64,000 nt of DNA from Streptomyces sp. NBC_00286 (GCF_036173125.1 NZ_CP108054.1:6167001-6231000), one strand, 5' to 3'. Positions 33,529 through 44,423 are shown, counted from the stretch's first letter. The notes: generated by a model not told the origin, from the letters alone. Translations and numbers: made by a program.

Positions 33529-33900
33529 TCACCGTCCTGCTTCTCGGAGCTGGTGGCAGCGGCCGCAGTAGCGGGCTTGCGGCACGATCTTCAGGCGTGC
33601 CAGGGCGATGGGCTGGGCGCACAGGTGGCACCTGCCGTAGCGGCCCTGGTCCATCCGCTGAAGTGCCGCTTCCACATCGGAGAGGACCATGCGGGCGGAG
33701 GCGGCGAGCTTGACGTGGACCTCGAGCTGTGAGGCGGACTGCCGCCCGCGTATCCGCTCGGCCCGCGTCTGGGACGGCGCTGCGATCTGCCGCAGCTGCT
33801 CCTCGCGGAACAGGCGCTGCTCATGCAGGCTCTCGCGGAGCCCGGCGAGATCCTCGGGGCGCAGGCCCGCGTTGTCGGCGCCGATGACCTGGTTGTTCAC
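33529..33900 (-). CDS. DksA/TraR zinc-finger protein 1
   Basis: 123 aa. A helical coiled region (about 15-85) precedes a C4 zinc finger, CHLCAQPIALARLK then YCGRC, with spacing C-x2-C-x17-C-x2-C. DksA/TraR proteins bind in the secondary channel of RNA polymerase and adjust stringent-response transcription. The N-terminal coiled coil is short and I see no DxxDxA tip, so activity may differ from E. coli DksA. GTG 33900 has GGAGG nine bases upstream. It lies 51 bases before the mini-MreB gene in the same direction, so probably one operon. Confidence 0.85.
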   Translation of the reverse strand: MNNQVIGADNAGLRPEDLAGLRESLHEQRLFREEQLRQIAAPSQTRAERIRGRQSASQLEVHVKLAASARMVLSDVEAALQRMDQGRYGRCHLCAQPIALARLKIVPQARYCGRCHQLREAGR

Positions 33901-33961
33901 TTCCTCATGCCTCCACACAGGGGAAAAGGAACTCGCTCCACATACCGCCGGCTGTCTGCGA

Positions 33962-34291
33962 TCAGGTGGTTCGGCTCTGGCATCCGACGCAGCAGCGCGT
34001 GTACGGCAGGATCTCCAGTCGTTCGACGGGGATGGGCTGGGCACAGTCCTGGCAGATGCCGTACGTGCTGTCCTCGATGCGCTGGAAGGCGGCGTCGATT
34101 TCTTTCAGCACGCGCTGCAAGGCGTCCTTCTGTACGGCCATGAGGTGGTCGTTCGTCTCGGGTCCGGCCTCTTCGATCGCGGTGAGCTGGACGAGCCGCG
34201 AGGCGCGCTCATGCTCAAGACGCTGCCGGGCCTCATGCGCCGTCAGACGTTCAGGGCCGGATTCGCGGCGGGCGGCGGTGTCGAGTGGCAT
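33962..34291 (-). CDS. DksA/TraR zinc-finger protein 2
   Basis: 109 aa paralogue of the next gene downstream. Helical ARQRLEHERASRLVQL region, then KEIDAAFQRIEDSTYGICQD and C4 finger CQDCAQPIPVERLE...CCVGC. ATG 34291 (MPLDTAARRES) has AAGGGA upstream. Two adjacent DksA-like genes suggest differential tuning of RNA polymerase under stress. It is the first gene of the leftward set and diverges from the histidine kinase gene. Confidence 0.85.
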   Translation of the reverse strand: MPLDTAARRESGPERLTAHEARQRLEHERASRLVQLTAIEEAGPETNDHLMAVQKDALQRVLKEIDAAFQRIEDSTYGICQDCAQPIPVERLEILPYTRCCVGCQSRTT

Positions 34292-34610
34292 GGAAAGCAG
34301 TCCCTTCGAACGGGGCGGTGACCATGGACCAGTCCGCGGCATCCCGGAGGCCACGGTGGGCTGCGTGCCGCAGCTGTCTGCGGACGTATTGGTGGGGCGG
34401 CCGTCTGGTTCATGTCTCCACCCTGGTCCGCCGGGTCAGGGGAAGCCATCGGCCACAGCACCCATCTACAGGGGGCTAGGTGATGCAGGCGCCAGGGGAG
34501 ATGGGTGTTGTACCCCATCGACACGCTCATCGCGCCGCAGGCAGGCTGACCCTGGGCGGCGAGCAAGCCTGGTGATGCGCGGCGGGGAACCCGTGCCCGC
34601 CTGACGGATA
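34292..34610. promoter_or_regulatory. Divergent promoter region of the stress cluster
   Basis: 319 bases between dksA-like gene 2 and the kinase gene. A 9-bp inverted repeat is present: CACCCATCT at 34459-34467 and AGATGGGTG at 34499-34507. A second overlapping dyad GATGGG/CCCATC spans about 34500-34519. These are candidate sites for the NarL-type regulator encoded downstream. No gene seen. Confidence 0.5.
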
Positions 34611-35636
34611 GTGGTGACGGGGCGTATTCCGAGGGAGGCTCAACGGGTTGTGTCGTTGTTCTGGCGGATCTTCGGGCTCAACGCCGTGGTGCTCGGTACC
34701 GCCACGGCGCTGCTGCTGTGGGCACCGGTGACCGTCTCGGTGCCGGTGCTGCTGACCGAGGCGGTGATCCTGGTCGGCGGCCTGATCGTCATGCTGGTGG
34801 CCAACGCCGCCCTGCTGCGTATCGGGCTGGCTCCGCTGGACCGCCTCACGAGGCTGATGACCAGGGTGGACCTGCTGCGCCCGGGCCAGCGCCTGCCGGT
34901 GACCGGCCACGGCGGGGTGGCCGAGCTGATCCGCACCTTCAACGCCATGCTCGACCGGCTGGAGGCCGAACGCGCCACGAGCAGCGCCCGCGCCCTGTCC
35001 GCCCAGGAATCCGAGCGGCAGCGCATCGCCCAGGAACTCCACGACGAGGTCGGGCAGAGCCTCACCGCGGTCCTGCTGGGACTCAAGCGAGCAGCCGACC
35101 AGGCCCCCGAGCCCCTGCGCGCCGAACTGCAGCAGGTGCAGGAGACCACCCGCGAAAGCCTCGACGAAGTACGCCGGCTCGCGCGCCGGCTGCGCCCCGG
35201 CGTCCTGGAGGATCTGGGCCTGATCAGCGCGCTGACAGCACTGACCAACGACTTCGCCACCCACACAGGCCTGAAGATCACACGCCACTTCGCCGCTGAC
35301 CTGCCGCCTCTTGACCCGCAGACCGAACTGGTGCTCTACCGGGTGGCGCAGGAAGCGCTGACCAACGTCGCCCGCCACGCCGAAGCCGAACGCATCGAGC
35401 TGAGGCTGCGGCGAACCGCCGGTGCCGTGGTGCTGGGCATCAGTGACGACGGCCGAGGCATCGGTATCGCCCGGGAAGGTGCCGGGATCCGCGGCATGCG
35501 CGAACGCGCCCTGCTCATCGGCGCCACGCTCGAGATCGACACCGGCACCACCGGTGGCACGCACGTGGCCCTGTCCGCACCCACCGCTGAGAAACCCGTG
35601 CCCACCGCAGAGGAAGAGGACGCCGATCATGGCTGA
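34611..35636 (+). CDS. NarL-type sensor histidine kinase
   Basis: 341 aa. Two membrane helices (about residues 17-40 and 45-70) with almost no extracytoplasmic loop, then HAMP (about 71-122), HisKA_3 with His144 in QELHDEVGQSLTAVLLGL, and an HATPase domain with RVAQEALTNVARHAEA and SDDGRGIGIAREGAGIRGM. The lack of a periplasmic domain suggests membrane or internal sensing. GTG 34611 start; the 3' end overlaps the regulator gene by 8 bp. It heads a rightward operon with the regulator. Confidence 0.92.
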   Translation: MVTGRIPREAQRVVSLFWRIFGLNAVVLGTATALLLWAPVTVSVPVLLTEAVILVGGLIVMLVANAALLRIGLAPLDRLTRLMTRVDLLRPGQRLPVTGHGGVAELIRTFNAMLDRLEAERATSSARALSAQESERQRIAQELHDEVGQSLTAVLLGLKRAADQAPEPLRAELQQVQETTRESLDEVRRLARRLRPGVLEDLGLISALTALTNDFATHTGLKITRHFAADLPPLDPQTELVLYRVAQEALTNVARHAEAERIELRLRRTAGAVVLGISDDGRGIGIAREGAGIRGMRERALLIGATLEIDTGTTGGTHVALSAPTAEKPVPTAEEEDADHG

Positions 35637-36288
35637 CCAGGCCCCGATCCGGATCTTGCTCGCCGATGACCATGCCCTGGTCCGCCGTGGGGTGCGGCTC
35701 ATTCTCGACGGTGAACCAGACCTTGAGGTCGTCGCCGAGGCCGGCGACGGCGCGGAAGCCATCGCCCTGGCCCGCACGCACGAAGTGGACCTGGCCGTCC
35801 TGGATGTCGCCATGCCGCGCATGACGGGACTGCAGGCCGCACGGGAACTGTCGTCCCGCCAACCGCAGCTGCGGATCCTGATGCTGACGATGTACGACAA
35901 CGAGCAGTACTTCTTCGAGGCACTCAAAGCCGGAGCCTGCGGCTACGTACTGAAGTCGGTGGCCGACCGCGATCTGGTCGCCGCGTGCCGAGCCGCCATG
36001 CGCGGCGAGCCGTTCCTCTACCCAGGAGCGGTCACCGCCCTCATCCGCAACTACCTCGACCGCGTCCGGCGTGGCGAGGAGGTCCCGGACCGTGTGCTGA
36101 CCGCCCGGGAGGAGGAGGTCCTCAAACTCGTCGCCGAGGGCCATTCCTCCAAGGAGATCGCGGAGACGCTGTTCATCAGTGTCAAGACCGTGCAGCGCCA
36201 TCGGGCGAACCTGCTGCACAAGCTCGGTCTGCGCGACCGCCTGGAGTTGACCCGCTATGCCATCCGGGCCGGCCTGATCGAACCCTGA
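35629..36288 (+). CDS. NarL/LuxR-type response regulator
   Basis: 219 aa. Receiver domain with LLADDHALVRRG, Asp59 in LAVLDVAMPRMTG and K in YVLKSVAD; C-terminal HTH with LTAREEEVLKLVAEGHSSKE and ISVKTVQRHRANLLHKLGL. Cognate regulator of the overlapping kinase. Domain type is that of DevR/DosR and OsdR dormancy regulators, though the kinase lacks their GAF haem domains. Probably controls the divergent DksA/MreB-like set and its own operon (inference). Confidence 0.93.
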   Translation: MADQAPIRILLADDHALVRRGVRLILDGEPDLEVVAEAGDGAEAIALARTHEVDLAVLDVAMPRMTGLQAARELSSRQPQLRILMLTMYDNEQYFFEALKAGACGYVLKSVADRDLVAACRAAMRGEPFLYPGAVTALIRNYLDRVRRGEEVPDRVLTAREEEVLKLVAEGHSSKEIAETLFISVKTVQRHRANLLHKLGLRDRLELTRYAIRAGLIEP

Positions 36289-36372
36289 GCCGCCCGCACT
36301 TCGCGAAACCTTGCCCCCGGTTTCACGTGCCGGATCAGGGTATGACGACAGAGCCCGAGAAGGAGGCGGCGT

Positions 36373-36798
36373 ATGGCCCAGCTCCGTCGCGCCGCCGCTC
36401 CATGCGGCTGTTCACGCCGCGCAGACACCGCCGGCAGGCTGCTGCCCGTACTGGTCGCCCTCCTTGGCCTTCTGACCATTCTCGGCACCGCCGCCCCCGC
36501 CTCTCCCAGCGGCGTAACGACTTCGATCCCCGCGGTGGCCCAGGGAAGCGGCGGCAGTACCACCCCGCACACCGACGACACGTGCACCACGACCTGGGGT
36601 GTCCCGGCGCGAGTATCCCGGGACACCACCGCTGAGCGGCACGCTCCGCCGACCGGGGGCACGCCCGTCCCCCGATGCCCCGTGCTGCCGAGCCCCGAGC
36701 CGGGGGCGCTGTCGGCGCCCGCGCCCGAGGCGGCCGGACCTCCTGAGCACACCGTGCGGCACAGCGGGCGAGCGCCACCGTCTCCAGTCGGCCTCTGA
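36373..36798 (+). CDS. Small secreted or anchored protein, unknown
   Basis: 141 aa. Basic n-region with three cysteines or so, hydrophobic core LLPVLVALLGLLTILGTAA (about residues 23-41) and an AxA-like cleavage region near APASPSG, then a low-complexity Pro/Thr/Ser-rich mature region with two cysteines (residues 70 and 102 approximately). No known domain recognised. ATG 36373 has a strong GAAGGAGG site, supporting a real gene. It lies between the regulator and SecDF genes, same strand. Confidence 0.6.
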   Translation: MAQLRRAAAPCGCSRRADTAGRLLPVLVALLGLLTILGTAAPASPSGVTTSIPAVAQGSGGSTTPHTDDTCTTTWGVPARVSRDTTAERHAPPTGGTPVPRCPVLPSPEPGALSAPAPEAAGPPEHTVRHSGRAPPSPVGL

Positions 36799-36861
36799 CA
36801 TCTCCCCTTGTCTTCTCCCGCGCCGCCCCAGGCGGCCGCGGTATGCCTGCTGGAGGCACTC

Positions 36862-39150
<2,289 letters not shown>

Positions 39151-39208
39151 TGCAGCGCATGCGGCGGAAACAACGCGGTCTTCGACGGGGCGTATGACGA
39201 CATGTGAC

Positions 39209-39230
39209 CCGGCCGGCGACGGGCGGCCGG
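39209..39230 (+). terminator. Hairpin after secDF
   Basis: CCGGCCG, 8-base loop, CGGCCGG: perfect 7-bp stem 59 bases after the secDF stop, in a convergent gap. Likely terminator for the cluster. Confidence 0.6.
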
Positions 39231-39358
39231 AGAATCCTTCACACCTCAGTGAGACGGGATCACGAGTAGGACGATCTTGTCGGGCGGGTGTGATCACGGT
39301 GCCGGAAACGCACGGCTGAGCAGCCGTGCGAGGCGTTGCCGCATTTCCGCATCCGCGG

Positions 39359-40291
39359 CTACCGAGCCAACCGCTCCGCCAGCCCCACCAACTCCGCCGC
39401 CCGCAGCACCCGCCCGTCGAACCCCGGCAGCGGCACATGTAACGGCTCGGTCCACCGCGACGGGACGGCGTCCGCCCCGTACACCGCCCCCGCGAGCCCA
39501 CCCGTGACCGCCGCCACGGTGTCGGTGTCCCCGCCCAGATCGACGGCGGCCCGCACGGCGTCCTCGTACGAATCGGTCGTACGCAGCGCCCAGACGGCCG
39601 ACCCGAGGCAAGGCCAAACGGCACCGTTGAATTCCGTCGCCTGATCGGGATGCCAGTCCGGCGCGAGGACCACCGCATACCGTGCCCGGTGATCCGGGTG
39701 TACGAGATCCAGGGTGCCCGGCAGCGCATCGAGCGGGTCGCTCCCGGTAAGAGCCACCCGGACCAGTTCGTGGAAGAGCGCCGTCCCCTCCCAGGCCGCC
39801 CGGTCGCCGTGGGTGAGCGCGGCGATGCGACGGCCGGCGTCCATCATGGCCTCCGTACCGCCGCCCGCGAAGTACACGGCGGATGTGGCCGCCCGCATCA
39901 ACGCCCCGTTCCCTGCGGCCCGTTGGTTGCCCTGGAAGTGGAGCGCGGCGGCGAAGTCCCAGGCCTCTCCACTGGTGAGTACGTCCTCGGTCTGCAACCC
40001 GATGTCCTTGGGCTCGGACACCGCCCAACGCTGGAACCGCCGGAAGAGGTCGGGCAGTTCGAGCCCGCCACAATCCAGGAGTGACTCCCCAACGAGCACG
40101 GCCATCTGCGTGTCGTCGGTGGCTTCGCCGGGGTCCCAGCCGCCGCCTCCGCACATCTCGCCGCCGCCACCGGGCACCGGAAACCAAGCCGAGAACGCCC
40201 CTTCGGGCCCGAACTCGAAGGGCGCGCCCAGGGCGTCCCCGACGGCGGAGCCGAGTACGGCCCCGACGCCACGCTGGACAAGATCGGTCAC
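39359..40291 (-). CDS. ADP-ribosylglycohydrolase family protein
   Basis: 310 aa DraG/ARH-like all-helical hydrolase. Start GAVLGSAVGDALGAPFEFG, first metal-binding motif EATDDTQMA (near residue 57), and the C-terminal metal motif AVDLGGDTDTVAAV (near 245). These acidic clusters bind two Mg2+ and catalyse removal of ADP-ribose from protein or nucleic acid targets. ATG 40291. The gene diverges by 43 bases from a methyltransferase gene. No ADP-ribosyltransferase partner is visible in the window. Confidence 0.9.
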   Translation of the reverse strand: MTDLVQRGVGAVLGSAVGDALGAPFEFGPEGAFSAWFPVPGGGGEMCGGGGWDPGEATDDTQMAVLVGESLLDCGGLELPDLFRRFQRWAVSEPKDIGLQTEDVLTSGEAWDFAAALHFQGNQRAAGNGALMRAATSAVYFAGGGTEAMMDAGRRIAALTHGDRAAWEGTALFHELVRVALTGSDPLDALPGTLDLVHPDHRARYAVVLAPDWHPDQATEFNGAVWPCLGSAVWALRTTDSYEDAVRAAVDLGGDTDTVAAVTGGLAGAVYGADAVPSRWTEPLHVPLPGFDGRVLRAAELVGLAERLAR

Positions 40292-40334
40292 GACGGCAGC
40301 GTACTGGCGGAGGTCGCGGGGTTAGCGTGAGGGC

Positions 40335-41099
40335 ATGACCGAGTCCCCCGTGGCGCACTTTTACGACCAGCTCGCCGACGACTACCACCTGATCTACGCC
40401 GACTGGGACGCCAGTGTGGTCCGGCAGGGCGGCAGCCTGGACACGATCATCCGGGCGAGGCTGGGGGAGGGGGCCAGGGCTGTCCTGGACTGCGCGTGCG
40501 GGATCGGTACGCAGGCCATCGGGCTGGCCCTGCGGGGGCATCGGGTCACCGGCAGCGACATCAGCAGGGCGGCGGTCGGCCGGGCGGTGCGGGAGGCGGC
40601 CGCGCGGGGAGTGCGGCTTCCGGCAGTCGTGGCTGACATGCGCCAACTCCCTTTCAATGACGGTCAGTTCGACGTCGTCGTGTGTGCCGACAACTCGCTT
40701 CCCCATCTGCTCACCGAGGAGAACGTCTGTACCGCCCTGGCCGCCATGCGACGCGTCCTCCGCAACGGCGGCCTGCTCCTGCTCAGCACTCGCCCCTACG
40801 ACGAGATCCTCGCCTCCCGCCCCGCCGCCACCCCACCGAGCGTGTCCTGGACCGAGGTCGGCCGGACCATCGGCTTCCAGCTCTGGGACTGGCACGACGA
40901 CGGAGAGCACTACGACTTGGAGCACTTCCAGCTCGTACCGGACGGGGACGACTGGTATGTCCGAGTGCGGCGCGTCACGTACTGGGCGCTTGGCCAGCGG
41001 CAGTTGACGCGGTTCGTCACCGACGCGGGCTTCTCCGAGGTCAGTTGGGAGAGCCCTGAAAGCAGTGGCTTCTTCCAGCCTGTCCTCATCGCGAGGTGA
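40335..41099 (+). CDS. Class I SAM-dependent methyltransferase
   Basis: 254 aa. Start HFYDQLADDYHLIYADWD; SAM motif I VLDCACGIGTQAIGLALRG, in which the second Cys-rich glycine loop is complete; motif II with D in VTGSDIS; motif post-II VVADMRQLPF and motif III GGLLLLST. Substrate unknown; most like glycine/sarcosine or small-molecule methyltransferases. The 3' end overlaps the convergent DUF397 gene by 14 bp. ATG start with modest GGGTTAGCGTGAGGG upstream. Confidence 0.9.
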   Translation: MTESPVAHFYDQLADDYHLIYADWDASVVRQGGSLDTIIRARLGEGARAVLDCACGIGTQAIGLALRGHRVTGSDISRAAVGRAVREAAARGVRLPAVVADMRQLPFNDGQFDVVVCADNSLPHLLTEENVCTALAAMRRVLRNGGLLLLSTRPYDEILASRPAATPPSVSWTEVGRTIGFQLWDWHDDGEHYDLEHFQLVPDGDDWYVRVRRVTYWALGQRQLTRFVTDAGFSEVSWESPESSGFFQPVLIAR

Positions 41100-41286
41100 G
41101 GTGCCCGGCCTTGAGGGTTGAGAGGAGGGCGCGCAGGGGAGCGGGGGCCGTGGTGAGGAAGGTTGTTGGGCGTTCGCTTTCGCGGAGGCGTATCGCAGTA
41201 TCCTCGGCGGCGGCGAGTTCGACGCAGTCCTCGCCCGAACCGCCGCCTGAGAACGACGACTTCTGCCAGGTGAGAGGAGTGGACAA
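41086..41286 (-). CDS. DUF397 small protein
   Basis: 66 aa. Typical DUF397 start LTWQKSSFSGGGSGEDCVE and end VRDSK-like block altered to IRLRESERPTTFL, then TAPAPLRALLSTLKAGHL. DUF397 proteins accompany XRE/DUF5753 regulators in actinomycetes and are proposed to act as toxin or effector to that regulator. ATG 41286. It is 11 bases downstream of the XRE gene's stop, same strand, so the pair forms an operon. Confidence 0.88.
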   Translation of the reverse strand: MSTPLTWQKSSFSGGGSGEDCVELAAAEDTAIRLRESERPTTFLTTAPAPLRALLSTLKAGHLTSR

Positions 41287-41297
41287 GAGGGCGCCTT

Positions 41298-42149
41298 TCA
41301 GAGTTCCTGGAGGATCCGGGTGATGAAGTCCCGGGAGCGTCCCGGTTCGAGAGCCGTGGATACGATCCTGTCGTAGCGTTTCCGGTACTGCTTGAGCCGC
41401 GGCTCGCTGTCGAGGAACTCGCCGCCGTGCGCGGTGTCCAGTTGGACTGTGTCGAGCTGGGGCACCAGACCGCGCACGTAGAGCATGGAGTGCCCTGCTC
41501 CGGCGAAATCCTCGGTGGCGAAGGGCAGAACACGCACGGTCACGTTATCCAGGTCCGAGAGCTCCAGCAGGTGTTCAAGCTGGGCGCGGGTCGTCTTCCG
41601 GCCGCCCACAAGGATGCGCAGGGCAGCTTCGTGGATGACCGCCTCGTACGGGGTGGCACGTTCACCGGTGATGATCTGCTGCCGTCGGGAGCGGAACGCG
41701 ACGTGTGCGTCCAGGTCGTCCTGCGGCCAGTCCGGAGACACGTAGCGGAACATGGCCCGCATGTGATCCTCGATCTGGAACAGGCCCGGGACGTGCGCCA
41801 TTTGGAAGGTCTGGACACCCTCGGCGTGCTGTTCCAACTCGGCCAGGTTCAGTCCCGAAGGGGCGACGATGCCTCGGTACTCCTCCCACCACCCTTTTCC
41901 GCGCTCGGCAGCCATGGCGACCAAGGCGTCTACGTACGCGGCGTCATCGCACGCGCAGTGGGCGGCGAGGCGCCGGAGCCTGTCTTCGCTGATGCCGCTG
42001 CGTCCGGTCTCGACGTGGCTCTGATGCATGGGGTTCGAGCCGAGCAGCGCGGCAGCGGCGCGTGCGGAGATCCCCGCGTGTTCGCGCATCTTGCGGAGTT
42101 CGGCACCCAGGCGCTCTTGTCGGGCCGTGGGATTGCTCCTTGGCGGCAT
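41298..42149 (-). CDS. XRE-family regulator with DUF5753 domain
   Basis: 283 aa. HTH (about residues 10-65) with LGAELRKMREHAGISARAAA and SHVETGRSGISEDRLRRL; DUF5753 domain (about 90-275) with FQMAHVPGLFQIEDH, VHEAALRILVGG, and LDNVTVRVLPF. It forms the usual pair with DUF397, and an ATP-binding anti-sigma-like gene is divergent, the common actinomycete trio. ATG 42149 is chosen behind GAAGGGG; ATG 42200 would add 17 residues. Confidence 0.9.
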   Translation of the reverse strand: MPPRSNPTARQERLGAELRKMREHAGISARAAAALLGSNPMHQSHVETGRSGISEDRLRRLAAHCACDDAAYVDALVAMAAERGKGWWEEYRGIVAPSGLNLAELEQHAEGVQTFQMAHVPGLFQIEDHMRAMFRYVSPDWPQDDLDAHVAFRSRRQQIITGERATPYEAVIHEAALRILVGGRKTTRAQLEHLLELSDLDNVTVRVLPFATEDFAGAGHSMLYVRGLVPQLDTVQLDTAHGGEFLDSEPRLKQYRKRYDRIVSTALEPGRSRDFITRILQEL

Positions 42150-42444
42150 CGCCCCTTCTTCCTGGTTGCTCCGCTGAACTAGTTTGCCGCGCGCCAGCAT
42201 GGCATGGGCACGAGAGCCGTCACCAATTCGTGGCTATAGGTTGCTCCGGTTATAGGTTGTCCCCTACCTTCAGTGCTGAAGCCGACACGCTGCGTTGCGT
42301 CAGTGTTTGGCTGCTCAACTCACCCATGCCCAACGCCAGTTGGAAGCGCACCCGTGTGAAGTCGACCCCACGGGCAATGACACCAACCGGCGTCCTACCC
42401 CCTGCTGCTTCCTCTCCCTGCATTTCCCCATTCCCGCAACGGAG

Positions 42445-42894
42445 TTGATCCTCCATGCCCGAATACATCCTCTTCTGCCCTTCCTTGACACCACACCCCG
42501 CGTCGCCCGCGACTTCGTCGCCTCCGTCCTGCGCTCGCAGCAACTCGGCGACCTCGCCGACGACGCGGCCCTCTGCACCTCCGAACTCGTCACCAACGCC
42601 TGCGTACACGCCAAGGGGGCCGACGCGGTGTTACGGCTGGCTGTCGGTGAACCACTCGCTGCGGTCCGGGTCACCGTCTACGACGGAGACCTGCAGCCGC
42701 CCGTACTGAGAGAGGGCTGCCACGGTGAGAGCGGGCGCGGCATGTGGCTCGTGGACGCACTCACCGAGGGGAGATGGGGCACAGAACCCGACGCCGCACA
42801 CTCCGTCGGCCCACCCCCGGGAGGGAAGAGCGTCTGGTTCGAACTCGGGGCGCTCGGCCCATCCGGCCTCTGTCGAGAAGGGGCCGACGGATGA
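42445..42894 (+). CDS. HATPase_c_2 ATP-binding protein, probably frameshifted 5' end
   Basis: About 149 aa in the main frame. Anti-sigma-type GHKL ATPase: RDFVASVLRSQQLGDLADDA, N-box CTSELVTNACVHAKG, GESGRGMWLVDALTEG, and PPPGGKSVWFEL. The natural start is probably ATG 42455 (MPEYILF), which has GGAG ten bases upstream, but that frame loses the domain after about 8 codons; the domain frame continues as LLPFLDTTPRVARDF. One missing base near 42470-42475 would join the two. The only in-frame start codons upstream are TTG 42445 and TTG 42295, both poor. The stop overlaps the DUF6247 gene (ATGA). Either a recent frameshift or a read error. Confidence 0.6.
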   Translation: MILHARIHPLLPFLDTTPRVARDFVASVLRSQQLGDLADDAALCTSELVTNACVHAKGADAVLRLAVGEPLAAVRVTVYDGDLQPPVLREGCHGESGRGMWLVDALTEGRWGTEPDAAHSVGPPPGGKSVWFELGALGPSGLCREGADG

Positions 42895-43247
42895 GCGCAC
42901 AGCCGGTGCATCATGATGGGCCGATCATCCCGATGCCGCCCCTGACCAGGGACGCGTTGCGTGAGGCGGTGAAGCGGGTGAGCCTCGTGGACCTGCCGCA
43001 GTTCGACTTGGAAGCCGGGCGAGCGTTCGATCAGGCCAGCCAGACCGGGAGTACGGCCCCGCTTCAGCTCTTCCTGAAACGCTGGGGCGTCTTCGTGGCG
43101 ATCGAACGGGATCCGGCACGGGCGGCTCGTCTGCACGAGGCCGAGCGGATCTCTCAGAACGAAACAGTCGACGAAGCCGTGTTCCGCGCCGCGATGGCGG
43201 AGATCAACAGGATTCTGCGCGAGGCCGAGCGGGAGATCGAGGCTTGA
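42891..43247 (+). CDS. DUF6247 family protein, candidate antitoxin
   Basis: 118 aa. IPMPPLTRDALREAVKRVS, DLPQFDLEAGRAFDQA, the LFLKRWGVFVAIERDP block, and ARLHEAERISQNETVDE. It matches small DUF6247 proteins of streptomycetes that precede a short toxin-like gene. ATG 42891 overlaps the ATPase stop; the 3' end overlaps the next reading frame by four bases (TTGA). A deleted copy of its central part lies at 32376-32418. Antitoxin role is inferred from gene order only. Confidence 0.7.
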   Translation: MSAQPVHHDGPIIPMPPLTRDALREAVKRVSLVDLPQFDLEAGRAFDQASQTGSTAPLQLFLKRWGVFVAIERDPARAARLHEAERISQNETVDEAVFRAAMAEINRILREAEREIEA

Positions 43248-43526
43248 ACGACCAGGAGTCTCAAGACCCCGAGTGGGCCTGGGAGTACGGCGCGGACCCT
43301 GACTGGGTGGTCGGTGAATTGCCGACCGAAGGACGCGCAGCCGCCGAGGAAGTTGCGAGAGAACTCGTCGTACTCCCCTCACTGGGCCAGTGATCCGGGC
43401 GACGGAGCGAGCGTGACGAACCCGCAGGGCCTGCGCGTGATCGCCATGGGTCCGCTCATGGTGTGGTACCAGATCATCGACTACCGGAAGCGGGTGTACA
43501 TCCAGCGGGTGACCTGGCTTGGGTAG
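43244..43526 (+). pseudogene. Frameshifted toxin-like gene downstream of DUF6247
   Basis: TTG 43244 opens MNDQESQDPEWAWEYGADPD and continues to GELPTEGRAAAEEVA then VVLPSLGQ, stopping at 43391. Removing one T at about 43391 restores the frame to DPGDGASVTNPQGLRVIAM and MVWYQIIDYRKRVYIQRVTW, ending at 43526. The joined product would be about 93 aa, with a RelE/ParE-like C-terminal strand pattern (YIQRVTWLG). So the probable toxin of the DUF6247 pair is broken by a +1 insertion. Alternatives: sequencing error or recoding. Toxin family assignment is tentative. Confidence 0.6.
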
Positions 43527-43635
43527 GTCCAGGCCGAGGTCACGTGGATGTCGGCCCTGGGTAACGCCTGTCGGTCCAGGCCGAGGAACGGCTGGATATG
43601 GCGGCGAGAAGTACGGTCGGTGACCGGATAATCGG

Positions 43636-44400
43636 CTACTCGAGCAACTGTCGGTGCGTCTTGCTCCAGTCGATCCTGCGGTCAAGTGCGGCCAGGAACC
43701 CGTCGGCGGCCCAGGTGGCCTGGGGCTCGTGCCCTTGCTCGGCCAGTCGGCGCACGAGGTCGGCGTTGTCCTGCTGTCTGGCAATGACGGCGTCGACGAT
43801 CCCCGCGGTTGAGTCGAGGCCGTACGCGCTGCAGAAGTGCTCCAGCCGCAGACGGCGGTCGGGCGGCGCCGGGTAGCGCAGCCAGCGCAGGCACTCGGCG
43901 TCGTCGCGGAACGGGGCGACGTACTCGAGCGCGTAGGCCACGTCGTGCAGGCGTGGTGCCGGGCGAGCGAAGTCCCAGTCGATGATTCCCGCCGGCTGGT
44001 TACCCTGCCAGACGACGTTCCAGGGGCCGAAGTCCCCATGGCAGACAACCTCGTCGTCAGGACTGCCTGCCTCCCTGCCGTCTGCATCCGTGGACCAGTT
44101 CGCACCCGGTGGAGGTGAAAAGCTCTCGCAGGCAGCGTGATAATCGCGCAGCAGTCGGGCAAAGTTGCTCAGGCCCTGGTCGTCCACGACCTTGGCCCAG
44201 CCCAACGAGCCGGACTCACCCTCGATGTACGTAAGGACCTCACGGCCCTCGTCATCAATGCCCAGCGGTCGGGGCGCGTAGGCGAAGCCGACCTTCTCCA
44301 GGTGTCGCAGCAACGCGTGGATGGTGGGCGTCCACGGCTGGACCGGCCTGCGGACAGTGTCGCCGATCCGAACCACCCGGCGATGGGCACCGTCCTGCAT
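43636..44400 (-). CDS. Aminoglycoside phosphotransferase-family kinase
   Basis: 254 aa APH fold. Catalytic loop VCHGDFGPWNVVWQG (HGDxxxxN, near residue 140) and Mg-binding IIDWDFARPAP (about 160). The N-lobe is short and ends with VGFAYAPRPLGIDDEGREVL. Substrate unknown; such enzymes are not necessarily resistance factors. ATG 44400 has GAGGAA upstream; GTG codons just upstream are alternatives. Convergent with the broken toxin gene. A 177-base fragment of a close copy lies antisense-equivalent at 32422-32598. Confidence 0.87.
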   Translation of the reverse strand: MQDGAHRRVVRIGDTVRRPVQPWTPTIHALLRHLEKVGFAYAPRPLGIDDEGREVLTYIEGESGSLGWAKVVDDQGLSNFARLLRDYHAACESFSPPPGANWSTDADGREAGSPDDEVVCHGDFGPWNVVWQGNQPAGIIDWDFARPAPRLHDVAYALEYVAPFRDDAECLRWLRYPAPPDRRLRLEHFCSAYGLDSTAGIVDAVIARQQDNADLVRRLAEQGHEPQATWAADGFLAALDRRIDWSKTHRQLLE

Positions 44401-44423
44401 CACTTCCTCGCTCGACACTCGGC

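Noticed and set aside
43636..44400. Aminoglycoside resistance gene
   Set aside because: APH fold is clear, but the family has many other kinases and there is no resistance-cluster context.
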